Below are positions 51,701-63,558 of a stretch of 64,000 nt of DNA, piece by piece. The DNA comes from Morella rubra (Eukaryota; Streptophyta; Magnoliopsida; Fagales; Myricaceae). Within the stretch, counting starts at the first letter, position 1; the number at the start of each line of letters is the position of its first letter. The notes beneath the pieces are model-generated. The model saw only the letters and a list, made by a program, of their open reading frames with translations. It was not told the origin of the DNA and searched no databases. The DNA lies in NCBI GenBank assembly GCA_003952965.2, contig CM025852.1:16595820-16659819 (forward strand). The letters are read 5' to 3'. Both the position numbers and the translations under genes were made by a program.

Positions 51701-52999
51701 CTTAATGCCTACACTAAGTCAACTTTAATCAAGATTCTTGTACGGATATACCAAATGATATATTATTACTCCTCTAATCAAAATTCTCCTGTTATAATAG
51801 ATCCTCACGGAGATGGGACCCAAGAATGGTGGCTAAAATTTGATCAATAATTCTAGCATATCATAGCTGTCAAAAGGAATATAATTGATTTAGGGGCTAG
51901 CTAACTCATTAAAGAAGATGAGCCGTGAACATTTGGCACTGTTGACATAGAATATATGTATATATATAATTATTCCTAGAGGGATTTGTTAATAATGCAC
52001 CACCACAAGTGTCCTCACGTTGTGGACCGACGTTTTTATTATTCTGAATGATGTATCTCCATGATTATTATTATTTTTTTTAAATATAGCACCTCGTCTA
52101 AGCTGGAATCCACGTTCGTGGGCCTGGTTTGTTCTAATCCTGGGTTTCCCATTTATGCTCAATTCTTCTGGCACTCAGAATAATCCTCCATTCCCAAAAC
52201 TTGGCAATAGCAAGCATTTTATTAATCATCAATTTCAATAATGCATATCAGGCCCAGCTCCCCTTTTTTCTTTTTCTTTTTTTAACAAACGTGAAATTCA
52301 TTTCAAGGGAGAGTTACAATGGTACCGAATATAGACAGATCTCTAAATCCTGTTACAAATTTTAAGAGCATAAAGCCCATTACAGCATCATCCAAGGCCT
52401 TAAGGGCTATACATTAATTAGTCATAAAGACCTCATACAGACAGACCAAAAAGCTCGTAGTTCTTAAATGGGTCCAAAGACCCAAGCAACAGTTTAAACC
52501 TGCCGCACATGGTGGTTTCGATCTCCGGTGAGCAAACACCTCACTTCCACTACCACACAATTAGGTCCACAACAACACAAGCAAAAGAGGACCACAGCAG
52601 CCACGAGAAAGGTCAGCGGCCTTATTTATACTATCTTTGAAGAGTTTCCATACCCCTAACTCTCTTTGTGGTGCAAGCTCAAGTTCAAGAGGTTTGGAAT
52701 GAGGAATCTACAAACATCAAGCCATATAGTCCAGATTTAACTGATTCAAGGTGATAGGAAAATAATACGGATCATCTGAGTCGACCTTTAAAATGTTAAT
52801 CCATCCTTCAAGGCTACAAGGGAAAAAAAATTCAAAATAATGAGAAAACACGAGAAGGTATCCTATAGGGTTTGGAATGAGGAATTTACAAACATCAAGG
52901 CCATATAGATTTAATTCGTTGTTTGAACATCACAACGATATCACCGGGCAGAGGCAAGGAAGGGAGAATTATCGATTAGCTGACATTGAGACAAGTGCT
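48797..52999. other. Intergenic region, no gene recognised
   Basis: 48797-49250 should contain the 5' UTR and promoter of the small unknown gene (minus), including an AG-rich run at about 49045. A CT microsatellite of about ten units sits at 49849-49866. 50640-51000 is AT-rich. 51160-51500 has balanced composition and open frames on both strands (for example 51127-51486) but nothing I can name. At 52268-52300 a T-rich run is followed by 3'-UTR-like text, which may be the end of a reversed poly(A) retrocopy or simply the PAM68 3' flank. Confidence 0.4.
52691..52915. repeat. Short direct repeat in the PAM68 3' flank
   Basis: 52691-52740 and 52869-52915 share gtttggaatgaggaat, acaaacatcaa and ccatatag with a few changes, about 178 bp apart in direct orientation. 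It lies just downstream of the PAM68 stop (minus). Probably a local duplication of UTR sequence. Confidence 0.7.
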
Positions 53000-53652
53000 C
53001 TACTTTTCTTCAGATCTACCCCGGAGTGACTGCCAAAACACTGGCCAGTTCTTCTTAGCCTCATTCCAACCCAAGAGTGAACCCTCCCTCATTGGATCCC
53101 AACTCGAGGATACAATCCCATAACTCACACCCAGGAGAGCAGACCCAAAGAAAAAGAATGACACAATGAATGGAACCCATGTGGGCACATCAATCTTTAG
53201 TCCAACTTTCAGATAGTAAAAGAATGGGAAGAACAAAAGCCCTATGAACAGTGGTATTCCCACTGAGAAACCCATCCTGCTGATCATCCTGTTGGTCACA
53301 ACTTCTGGTATTACACCTTGATCTGGCTCTTCCTCTTCTCTTCCTCTTCTTCTTCTTCATCGTCTTCATTCTCTTTATTTGGCTTCTTGCTCTTCTTGGT
53401 TTTTCTTGGAGGCGGTCCAAAGCCTCGGGGACCCCTCAAGGTTGCGAAGAGCAACATTGGCCGAGACAAATGAGTCTGGTTTTGGTACAATTTTGTTGGG
53501 AAAATTGGGAATTGTGTCTTTGAGAGTCCTTCCAAAAAGTGGGTAGTTATGGGGAGGGTCCAAAGCTTGCGTTCAATCTGCAAGACAAGACAAGCATATA
53601 AGGGGGACAAGACTTCCAACTTCCATTTCTGTATGCAGACATCATATTTCAA
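53000..53652 (-). CDS. PAM68: PAM68-like photosystem II assembly factor, frame break
   Basis: PAM68 is a thylakoid membrane protein needed for early photosystem II assembly. The 5' frame (53652-53314) gives a transit-peptide-like start, then HLSRPMLLFATLRGPRGFGP, PPRKTKKSKK and an acidic run of about ten Asp/Glu. The 3' frame, open from about 53360, gives EEPDQGVIPEVVTNRMISRM, a first membrane segment (VGIPLFIGLLFFPFFYYLKV), DVPTWVPF, a second segment (IVSFFFFGSALLGVSYGIV) and the hallmark SSSWDPMREGSLLGWNEAKK and NWPVFWQS, ending at 53000. The two frames overlap only inside the GAA/GAG-rich tract (about 53314-53360), so a one- or two-base length error or mutation there splits the gene. Together they give about 205 residues, near the family's usual 210 or so. 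Because everything else is conserved, a sequencing error or a recent allele is likelier than an old pseudogene. The start codon is a guess; several upstream Met codons exist. Confidence 0.85.
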
Positions 53653-56600
53653 ATCTAATTGAAACGGGCTATTAAATCATCAAGTTTGTGTCACCAAACT
53701 ATAACTATAGTGTTCATTTTCACGAAAATTCTATAAAAAACATCAACATAAAAAATGAACTAATATCCAATATAGTATTCAAAGATGAAAAGGAAAGTTA
53801 TACATTGAACCCTCAAATTAACTACCATATCACTCGCAATGTGCACCTCAAACTACTATCAGTGACAAATTGCACCCATAAACAACTGATCGATTTTTAA
53901 TTAGCACCCAATGTTCAAACCTGATCATTAACATTGTGCCAAATGATCTTTTTCTGTTGATTTTAACAATCAAATGGGCTGCAAAGCGAAAACCTACTAG
54001 CAGTTTAGCAGTGCAATGTGTTAAGGTTGGGAGTTTGAAGTAACATGACAAATGGTTTGTAAGTTCGAGAAAGTATAACTTTTCTAAAATGAAAATATTA
54101 TGGAACCTGCAATCTCCAATTATTTCTTTGAGCCTATTAATACCCTCCCCAACACTAGATCTCACTCTTTAAAATTTAACATTTCTAAAAGCATTCAAAT
54201 ATTAGTATTTTTGTCTGAGCAGAACATCACCTAAAATGGTATAGAACGAAAAAAGAAACAAATAGAGCACGGTGCCACAAATGCATTTGAGGAGACAACA
54301 AAACTGTAAATCAACTTAAAAGACTTGTACCCACGGCTAAGAAAACCTATGTTGGTTATTGTCAAAATATAAATTATCTTAATCCCACATTGGTTAAGAA
54401 TGCAGATTTTTTGTGATTTGGGTCATATAAATAGACTCTTCTATGTATAAGTTAAATACACCATGAGAAATAAAGATGTAGCACATTGGGCTTTATGGTG
54501 AACAGGTAAGCATGAGAAATTTGCAGCAGGCAGAAAGGGCAAGGGACTTAGGTTGGTTACTGTTTATTAATTATTAGGCTACTAAGACGGCCTTGCAATA
54601 ATTTCTTCTCTATTTGTTGACTGCTCTCATCACAAGCAGCACTGAGAGTATCAGAACAAGTATGAACCTTTTATGGATCAAAGAATGAAACCAACTTGAG
54701 TTTAAAAGGAAATCAATATCAGTTTAAACCTATCCAGAATGTATTGGGCATATAATACCCACGGACAAAAATCATCTTCATGGAGGAATGGTGCCAGGGG
54801 CAGCAGACTGGATGGAACAGTAAACAAGAGGTACTAACTGCTTCAAGGCTCCTAGGGGGAGTACCAAAGGCAGATAATAAGAAAAGCACTGGTATGCCTA
54901 AAAACTCAAAATTCATCCGCAAAAACTTAGTGAGATTGAAAGATTGAAGACAAAAATCTTAGTCAATAGAGGTTACAGAGAAAGGTGTGGTAACATGAGA
55001 TTCATTGAGCAACAGGAACCTAGGAGTTCGTTGATGATCAAATGCATGGTTGAAAAGCATCTGAGTTCCTTTTGTCAGCAGTGCAGCTATTAAGTAAAAA
55101 ATGTTGTGAATGTGCTTACGAAAAACTCCTGAATGCAGAAATTATAGGCCCTATTGCATGCAAGAGCAAGCTGCTAAAAAGCGCTTAAAGTTACATGGAG
55201 GAATAAATTCGCTGCAAGACCTAATGGGCTTAACAATCAGGATCAGACTAGCAAGTGATGTGCGATGCTCCATAATAAAGTTGCAGTTTCCCAACCTAAA
55301 AACCTACGATGCAACTACAGCAAGTTTAAACTTGACAAGTGATCATATATATGGTTTTTATGCAGGATGAAATTTGATAGTGAACTGAAATAACTATCCC
55401 CTAGTGGAATCTAATCGACTCTTTGGACCTAAAGACACGCGGTATACCTCGCTCTCAAAACAAGTTTCAAAAAGTTCACTAAGTTTTGAAACAAACAGCA
55501 GAGGGATTACCAAGGGCATCTTCTCCACATAGGCCATCTTCTCCACATGTCTATAGTGCAAAAGACGCCCAATGCCAGATAGTATACCTGACTGCTGAGA
55601 ACGAGTACTCTAAAAGGATATATACTTGCACACATAGTAACATGTATGAATTCTTACCTTCACAAACCTATCCAAAGCTTATTATATAGCCCAATCCAGG
55701 TTTTGGCATTGCAAATCTATCTATCTACAGCAACATGTGCCTATGTTGACTATTGTGGACCTACTGAGCCTTTAAGAGAAGACACATATTGACTTGACCT
55801 GACAGGTTGGAAAATTTTTAGTGGGACCCAAAGTAGGAACAGTGAGGAACAATGAGGCATTTAAAAGTCACCAAACCACCAACGCAGATACAAACATAGA
55901 TAGGGTCTGGGAACAGAAACTAATTTCACAAAATCTAATCAATGGCATGGCTCCAAACAGATTGGACCATCAAAAGTCTCCTGATATACATATTTCCACT
56001 AGGTGAAAGATGGCATCAGACATTGTTAACATCTGTTGGCTACAATAGTATCATAGGATCACCGCATAAAGTGAATTGAATGACATGCTGCATTAAAGCA
56101 TGACGGCTCTTTTGGCTTAGCTCAAAAAGTTAATAAATGGTGGGATGTTCTAGTTTGGTAGTTCCAAAACAAAGAGATGGTCAATTCTGCAAAAAAAAAA
56201 GTGACTGCTTCAGTGTATTTTGAGATTACAAAGCTGTATGATGACAATCCTTCCATACCCTTCTTTGAGGACCTAGGAATCGAGGTTTGAATTGAGGTAT
56301 AGGGTATCTCCACCCAGATACTCTGAATTCTTGGGAGAATTGAAACAATCCTTTAACAGGATTAAAATCCTTACCACTCAACAAGTTAAAAACCAAAGAA
56401 TTATTAAGAAAGGAGCACATTTTCCATTGTAAAGAGGGGCAGCAACAAAGAGACAACTGCTGGGACTTTAAAGCAATATGAGCTCCTTGAAGTCATCATG
56501 AAGGGCTCCATATGATTGAACTTTTCCTGTATGAAATTTTATTGTCTGTCAAATGCTTTCTTATCTTGAGTTATCATTCCTTTCTATGCCTTCTTGGAAG

Positions 56601-57350
56601 AGCACAAACAGCTGCTTGGCAGGGAAGAGAAATATCCATACTGAATTAGCATGCTTTTATAGACAAAGATTCAATGTTTTCATTGTAAAGAACTTCTACA
56701 ATGCATAGAAAACTATATACTCTACCACGTCATAGGATGATGTTAGCTGTGTTACTTCAATGCAGACAAAACAAATATTCTAATACAATAATCATATAGA
56801 AAACATCCAAATACCTTGTCTCTGCCAATGACAAACCAAAACAGTCAGTGCATAAAAAACCCCGTTCTCCACAGCCACATCAGTAATACACTTACAATCT
56901 TATCAATACCTCTATCTTGTTTCCTCAACCATTTCCATACTACCACTTTAGTCCACCATGATTACCCCTCTCAATGTTGACCTCTGCCTCCATTAACACT
57001 AACAAAAGCAGTCGCTGTTACTCTTTCTCCGTAGAGGAGCATTGCTTTCCCACAAAAGTATATTGAGTATAGCGTTCACACCAAACAGAACAACAAGAAA
57101 GGATAAAATTTCATGTTCCAAATGATGTCCTTAAGTGGATGAGCACATATCACCCGATACATATTAATCTAAATACAATATAACTAACTCAGCACGCACT
57201 GAGAAACAAGCCACCAATTAAAATCAAACGTGCTTTGCAGGTATGACAACATTTTAGGAAAAGCATATTTTTTTACGAGACTCTAAAACGTAAAATACCT
57301 AAAAAAATTTGACACCATCCAACCCGAGGAATTTCACAAGAAGTACTCAC
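53653..57350. other. No gene recognised between PAM68 and SPS
   Basis: I searched the minus strand here for the remaining solanesyl diphosphate synthase exons (GGKRMRP, the two DDxxD regions, and others) and saw none. Two minus frames of 67 and 76 codons (54922-54719 and 56456-56226) are unrecognised. The first part just above 53652 should hold the PAM68 promoter. If the synthase is intact, this is its intron sequence. If not, it is intergenic. Confidence 0.4.
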
Positions 57351-57822
57351 TGACTGAAGACTTTGGTTCAGAGTCAGGAGGTCCTCAGCGACCACTTCAA
57401 ACAAACTTGTCAGTGAAATTGAGCTTCTTGACTCTTTCTTCAAATCCAACCCCGACGGAGGACCTTGAGCTACCTCTGTATTGGTGCAAAAAGTAAACCA
57501 AAACTTATCATTCATACCACAAGCACATAGAAGATAATAACACAAGAAACCCATATCGAATCAAACTAAATCCACACCACGCTTCGGTACCATTAAGCAG
57601 AGTCCCGGAGGTCTTCGTCGAAGATACTCTCCAGCAAGGGATGCTTCGCCGTCTACAAGCCAGCTTCCTAGCCCCATGGCCTCTATTACTACTCTTGCAA
57701 TAGGAGTTAGTATAATTCCTTACTGAAGACCGATTGAATGAAGCATTGGAAGAGCACCCACAAGCAACCAAATCAAGCACAGTCCTTGCAGAGTCAAGGT
57801 TGTGGCATGTCATTAACAGCAT
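57351..57822 (-). CDS. Solanesyl diphosphate synthase, first two exons only
   Basis: Plastid solanesyl diphosphate synthase makes the C45 side chain of plastoquinone-9. Exon 1 (57822-57591) starts MLLMTCHNLDSARTVLDL, very like the N-terminus of Arabidopsis SPS2 (MMMSCRNIDLGTSVLD), followed by a Ser/Arg-rich transit peptide. Exon 2 (57475-57351) encodes EVAQGPPSGLDLKKESRSS, ISLTSLFEVVAEDL and LTLNQSLQS, then a GTGAGT donor. Joined in phase they give about 119 residues, where the family has about 400-420. The catalytic part, with GGKRMRP and both Asp-rich motifs, is not found downstream before or after PAM68, so this is a truncated 5' piece, or the next intron is longer than the distance to PAM68. 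The exon 1 donor (GTACCG) is weak. The frames are intact, suggesting recent loss, a recent partial duplication or a misassembly. Confidence 0.78.
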
Positions 57823-59189
57823 TGAGTCGGACGCAGAAAGAAAACACCAAACCTCCCTCTCAAAGTCCAAAAGCACAGATGAAAAATACGCTCAAACTCC
57901 CATGCAACAAATGGCCAGGAGAAGGCCGAAGGTCATTGGAAGCAAAAAAAAAACAATGAAAAAGACTTGCCAGATTTTCAAACGGGTGTTTGGCTCACAA
58001 GAGAGGCAACAAATGTGGGATTTATATTGAGTGGATCCAAAAAGGCCACATAGTACTCTTATCAGTTGGAGAGAGTGAGGACCGACGTCAGCAACACGCT
58101 TGGACAAACTTGCCCACGTTTTGGCAGACTCGGTTGGGTGTTCCTTTCATAAAAAATTGTATGAGTTTTACACGCACTTTGAAATAAAATTTTGTTAAAA
58201 TTTTAGAGTAAAATTTTAAGAATCAATGAAAAAATAAAAAGAGAATGAAAAAATTAATAAAAAGTAAAATTTTTTTTTTTTATAAAAATGTGAAAAAGGT
58301 TAGTGAAAAAGTGAAGAGAGAAATTTTTGTAATGATGATAAAATTTTGAAATCAAACACTATGTTAGAATTTTTGATAAAACTGTAAATATTTACGTAGA
58401 TTAGAGTTTTATATATTTTTGTGTAAAATTTAGTGCAAGATTGTAAAGATATTTTTATTGAAATTTGTAAAAAAGTGTATAGAGATTATTTGATATAATT
58501 TTTTAATAAAAAATATTTAAGCTTGGTGAAAAAGTATAAAGAGAGAAGATTTGTCAGAATTTTTTTTTTTGAAAAAATATTAGTTTTTATGTGAAAAGTC
58601 ATTAGAGTTTATGTTAATGGTATTGGTGTTTTTGTAAGATTTTTTAATGTTTTTGATGTTGGTTTTGTGAATTTGTTGCATTCAGTATAGTCTAGAATAT
58701 TTTTATAAAACCAATATGCCCATAGTCTCTCTAAAGACAAAATAAATAAATAAATAAGAAACCGAACAAATTACAAAATAAATAAAAATTATATAAGATT
58801 GTGTGAAGTGTAATTTTTTTTATATGCAGTAGTTACAGAGTGTAAAATGTATTTTTTATTATAAAAAATTAAACTAAAGAATGAAAAGAATAAAATGCTT
58901 ACTTTGTGGTCTTCTCAAAATTGCATAATTTTCTTAACCTCATTTTGCAGCTTTGATTTTTCAAAATATACAAGATTTCTTGTGGGTCATAGAAAATTAA
59001 ATCTAGTAACTTGTCTATAGCTGATTAATACTTAATACAAAACGCTTATTTAGTTATTGTAGTTCTTTTTCTCGCAGTAGTTCGCATGTATACGACCAAG
59101 TGGACTGTAATCGTGATATAAATAATTACATCGCAAATGCTTGTAATAGTCTATATATATATACATAAAAATTAAATTGGATGAAAAGC
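57823..59189. other. AT-rich intergenic region
   Basis: 57823-58140 is the probable promoter and 5' UTR of the synthase-like gene. From about 58170 to 58680 the sequence is strongly AT-rich with many aaaatttt and gtgaaaaa words, in the style of an old AT-rich MITE like 27040-27320, but without clear terminal repeats. No coding signal. Confidence 0.4.
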
Positions 59190-62100
59190 CGTAGAAGGTC
59201 AGGTATATCTTTGTATGGAGAATTTTTCATGGCAAGGTATTTTTCAAGAGAAGGGGTATCATAAGGATTGAGAGCCCATTGATCATAGGCTTGCTTTAAT
59301 CGGAAGGAAAAAGTTTATCATCAGCTCCAAATCGATCCCACCATTGGATAAACCAATGTGGAATAGGTTCAGAACATTGAAAACCTTTAAATCTTATGAA
59401 CCATGTATGATGATGGGTTTTATTGTCAAAAAATAAAAAAAATGTCCATGCGTCAATGTAGTCATAATATGTGATATGTTTCAATGTTTAAATGGTTCAA
59501 ACAAGGCTCTAAGAGTCCATGGCTGTCCCCATTCTTTAGAAGAAATTATCCTTCGAATTGTAAATTTTGAAAAACCGATATTTGAAGGATCATATTTGCA
59601 AGGAGTTTGATCAATTTCAACAGATTTGGTATCTTGTAATATATGCTGATAAAAAGCTTGTGTAAACATGAGATTCCTTGGAACATAGTTCCAACCTAGG
59701 GGTAATATCTGGGATGCAGTTTGGTATGGATCACTCTGTGTATGATATGGGTCTTCAATGTAACACACATGTCTGATATAAGGTTTTGCTATTAAATTCT
59801 CTTTGGAATTGGTAGGTAAAGTAGATGATGAAGAAGGAGAAGACTGTGTTTTCTGACTGAAAGTTGAAGTCATGGGAGGAAGAGGAGGAGGGATACGAGG
59901 ACTCGATATTGGTGGTATTTGATCTAAAACAGTAAATTGGTTATTGATAAGAATAGATCCTGTATGGGGTCTAAGAGCAACACCACGAAAAGGAAAATGA
60001 GGAAAAACATTATCTGATTGAAAAGTAGATTTTTTATTATTGGTTGAAGATGAAGAACTCATTTGCCTTGTAAAAATTCACAAGTTAAAAAATCAGGGAT
60101 TGAATTATGATTGCCTTTTATATGGTCAATATCGAATTCAAAAATATAAAGGATGGCTTGTCATCGAGCAAATAAATGTTTAGAAGTTAGATTTTTTACA
60201 TCTTTAAGTAAAGGCTTAATTGCGTCCAGAGCCCCTGAGGTATACGAAGGTTGCAAATGAGCCCCTGAGGTAACGTTTTCAACAAATAGGCCCCTGAGGT
60301 AGAGTTTTAGTCAAATCAAGGCCCCTACGTCTATTTCCCGTCAGCCCCGTCAACGACCATTACTGTCAAGGCTTTAAAATTCACGTCATAACGAATTAGA
60401 AAGCACTACCTGTCCATTTAAAACGTCCATGCCACATCTGCGCCAAGTGTCTGCAATGGAGAGAACGACGTCGCCTCATTAAGTTGTTTTTCTTTTGTTA
60501 AACTAGGCATGGTGAGTTGGCAGACATCTGGCGCAGATGTGACATGGGTGTTTTAACTAGTCAGGTGGCGCTCTCTAATTCGTTATGACATGAATTTTAA
60601 AGCCCTGACAGTAATAGTCGTTAATGGGGCTGACGAAAAATAGATGAAGGGACCTCAATTTGACTTAAACTCTACCTCAAGGGTCTATTTGTTGAAAATG
60701 TTACCTCAGGGCTCATTTGCAACCTTTGCATACCTTAGGGGCCCTAAGTGCAATTTAGCCTTAAGTAAAATATCTTTTGCAGCTTTGCAATAGACACGAA
60801 TTAAAAACTTTTGATTTAATAAATCTTATTGAAATTTTGTTACACATAATACAATAGCTAATACTTCTTGCTTGACAGAGCTGTATTTTTGCTGTGTAAT
60901 ATTCCATGCACCAAAATGATATCGTACGATTTGTTCTGTATCAGTGTCATGTATGCGTTGCTTTAATATGCCACCATATCCAATGTTTGATGCATCTGTT
61001 TCTACGATCTTAAATGCATGAGGTGATGCAATGCCTAAACATGGTAATTGCTTAACATGTTTAATTTGTTTTACTATGGCAGTATGTTGATCTGTCCATG
61101 GAGATGGTTTCTTCATTAAACGATTAAATAAGGGTTTACATATTTTTCTTAAATCTTTATAAAATCACCAATATAATTTAAACTTCCTAAAAAGCGTTGA
61201 AGTTGTTGTTTATCAATAATTTTGTTAGGAAATTTATCAGCAAAAGTAATGGCACATGATATAGGTGTAATAGTACCTTGATATATGTTATGACCTAAAA
61301 ATCTTATTTGTGTTTGAAATAATTTTATTTTAGGAGCGAAAACAACAAGACCATTTTGTTCTATTATTTTTTGGAATTTCTTTAAATGATACCAATGTTG
61401 CTTAATAGATTTAGAGAAAACTAATATATCATCGATATATACTAAAGTAAAGTCAGTATAAGGATTAAAGATATCATTCATGATATTTTGAAATTCTGAA
61501 GGAGCATTTTTTAAACCAAAAGGTATAACATTCCATTCATAATGTCCAAAAGGTACAGTAAAAGCAGTTTTATATCTATCTTTCTCCGCCACTTGAATTT
61601 GATAAAATCCAGATTTCATATCAAATTTAGAGAAAATGCAAGCGTCATGTAAGCGATTAAGTAAATCTTTCTTATTGGGAATATGATATCTTATCCAACA
61701 TAAAATTTTATTTAAAGGTTTATAATTAATCACAAGACGAGGAACACCTCGATCTAATTCAGCTTGACCCATAACATAAAAAGCAACACAACTCCAAGGA
61801 GATTTAGACGGACGAATAAGACCTTTGTCTAATAATATTTTTATTTCTTCTTTACAACAGGGTAAATATTCTTGATTCATTTGTATTGGTCTGGCTTTTG
61901 TAGGGATATCATGTTCAGAGAATCCTGCTTCATATGGAAGAGTTAAAATATGTTTTTTTACGATTCCAAAAAGCATTAAGAAGAGAGGAACAAATAGTTT
62001 TATCTAGTAATTGTTGAAATGCATGTATTTGAGATTGAAGAGTGTTATCTTGTAATTGTTTTTCTATTTGTTAGTATTGAATCTCATGTTGTAAGGATAA

Positions 62101-62240
62101 TAAAAGATTTTGTTTACGTTTTAGTTTATGTTGGTTAAGAATATTGATTGCTTTTGTAATAGAAATATATTTTAAAGTTTGAATATCTCGTGTAAAAGGA
62201 GGATAATAAAATTTAGGAAAATTCAATTTTTGATCACTAG
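59190..62240 (-). mobile_element. Endogenous caulimovirid (pararetrovirus), broken
   Basis: A viral fossil of family Caulimoviridae on the minus strand, most like the florendovirus group by its reverse-transcriptase wording and by a separate downstream reading frame. Parts in minus order: a Gln/Lys-rich coiled-coil remnant (about 62200-61980), reverse transcriptase (61976-61149; FSKFDMKSGFYQIQV, YIDDILVFS), RNase H (61116-60826, continuing at about 60212-60065 beyond an inserted element), and a downstream frame of the ORF2 type (60062-59481 and on to about 59296) with a conserved aromatic-rich end (IPHWFIQWWDRFG). The movement-protein and coat-protein half is missing. It is broken, with roughly five or more breaks besides the insertion. 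Age cannot be set without related copies; the insertion inside it is younger than the virus copy. Confidence 0.85.
60213..60760. mobile_element. MULE-derived MITE inserted in the caulimovirid
   Basis: A 548-bp palindromic element beginning GGCTTAATTGC and ending GCAATTTAGCC, with arms of roughly 240 bp that pair along nearly their whole length. Recurrent phrases are gcccctgaggta, ttttcaacaaatag and tgacgtcaat-like words near the centre. It is flanked on both sides by the perfect 9-bp repeat ttaagtaaa (60204-60212 and 60761-60769), the target-duplication length of Mutator-like elements. It has no coding capacity and splits the RNase H region of the viral fossil. Confidence 0.85.
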
Positions 62241-63558
62241 GTTTTGTTCCTTTTTACGAATTAGTCATTAGGAAATTTTTTTTCAATTTTCAGTCACTGA
62301 GTTTATGCCCTTGTAAATAATTGGTTCTTCTGTCAGTTGACCGTTACTTTGACTAAGAGAATCTTGTCCACGTCAGCTGACTTGCATAGTCATCTAAATT
62401 TTTTCCACGTAACTTTCCCCCTCTCAAAAACGACAGAAGCTGCTCTATTCCCACCTATTCCTAAACTTTGCGACACCTCAAAATACGAATTAAACCTCCA
62501 TTACCAATCTTGTTGCCGTCTCTAAGATCCGAATAAAACATTGTAAAAGTAAACAACGTACGTCCAAGAGAGAAAGAGAGGCTGAAGAAAATGGTAAAAA
62601 TGAAGAGTGAGAATTGAAAAATAAACCACCCCACGTAGTGGTTCACTTGATGCAGCAGATGCAAAGGAGGAGAAAGGCGTTAAATGACCAAACGGCAGAG
62701 AGGAGACCCACGGCCAGGGACCCGGGGAAAGCAAATCTAGTAGAAACGGTGCCGGAGTGGGATTCTGGGGCCAGGGCAGACGCCTGGGCCTGAACCATAG
62801 GTGGAGATGCGTGCGGTGCTCCGTACCATTCTTTTGGGAGATAATTGAAGTAGATGGCATGACTATTCGAAGTGGAGACTATCGTGGAGATTTGAGAAAG
62901 CTCCTGGCCAATATTTGCAACGTTGGTTAGCAAAACAGGGAAAGCTCAGTCAAACTTGGACTGTTGGAGTTGAGTTTATCTTTCTACGGACTGTTCTTGG
63001 TCTTACGTGAAACTTGTTGGACGACCATATTTGCAGAGAACTGATCCTAGAAACAAAAGTCGGCAAAAGGGAAGTACACATGTCGAAAGCTTTCTCCCAC
63101 TTGTGGTCTTGCAAAACTCCGGCTGATAAACCGAGAAAATCCAGCTTAGGATAAAATCGCAGTATTTTTTTTTTTCCAAAGCCAAAATATCTCTCACAGT
63201 TGCTTGTGGAAAGATTGATCATCAACAGATTATGGTTCATGGCTATATACCTGTATCTCCTCCGTCTTTCTTTCCTGTATTAAAACTGCTTTCAACAAGA
63301 GCTAAAAAACTTCTTAGTGCATTTTAGAAGTGATGGGGAAGTTCACTCACCACTTGGTGCATTCTAGACTGCTAACGTCGGCACCATGAATCTTGTTCTA
63401 TTTGCATTACATCCATCAAAAAGCTCATGGGTCAAAGTTCAAACATTTTTTTTTTTTTTTTACGGCAAAAGATATTAGATATTAGCAATCTTCTGGATAA
63501 AAAGTCAAACTTAGTATGAGAAAAAGCTTCTGGTAAAACGGTTCATCTAGGCTTAAGA
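62241..63558. other. No gene recognised; possible one-armed MITE
   Basis: 62225-62400 reads like one arm of another MULE-type MITE (tcactaggttttgttcc, tcagttgaccgttact) right where recognisable viral sequence stops. A minus frame of 96 codons at 62933-62643 starts MLTNVANIGQELSQISTIVS and is unrecognised; another at 63240-62950 is also unrecognised. Neither has a motif that would support a gene call. Confidence 0.35.

Noticed and set aside
53653-57350. Remaining exons of solanesyl diphosphate synthase
   Set aside because: I looked for the Asp-rich and GGKRMRP motifs on the minus strand by eye and found none.
62643-62933. A 96-codon minus frame starting MLTNVANIGQ
   Set aside because: Considered as a first exon, but no family, transit peptide or splice partner could be recognised.
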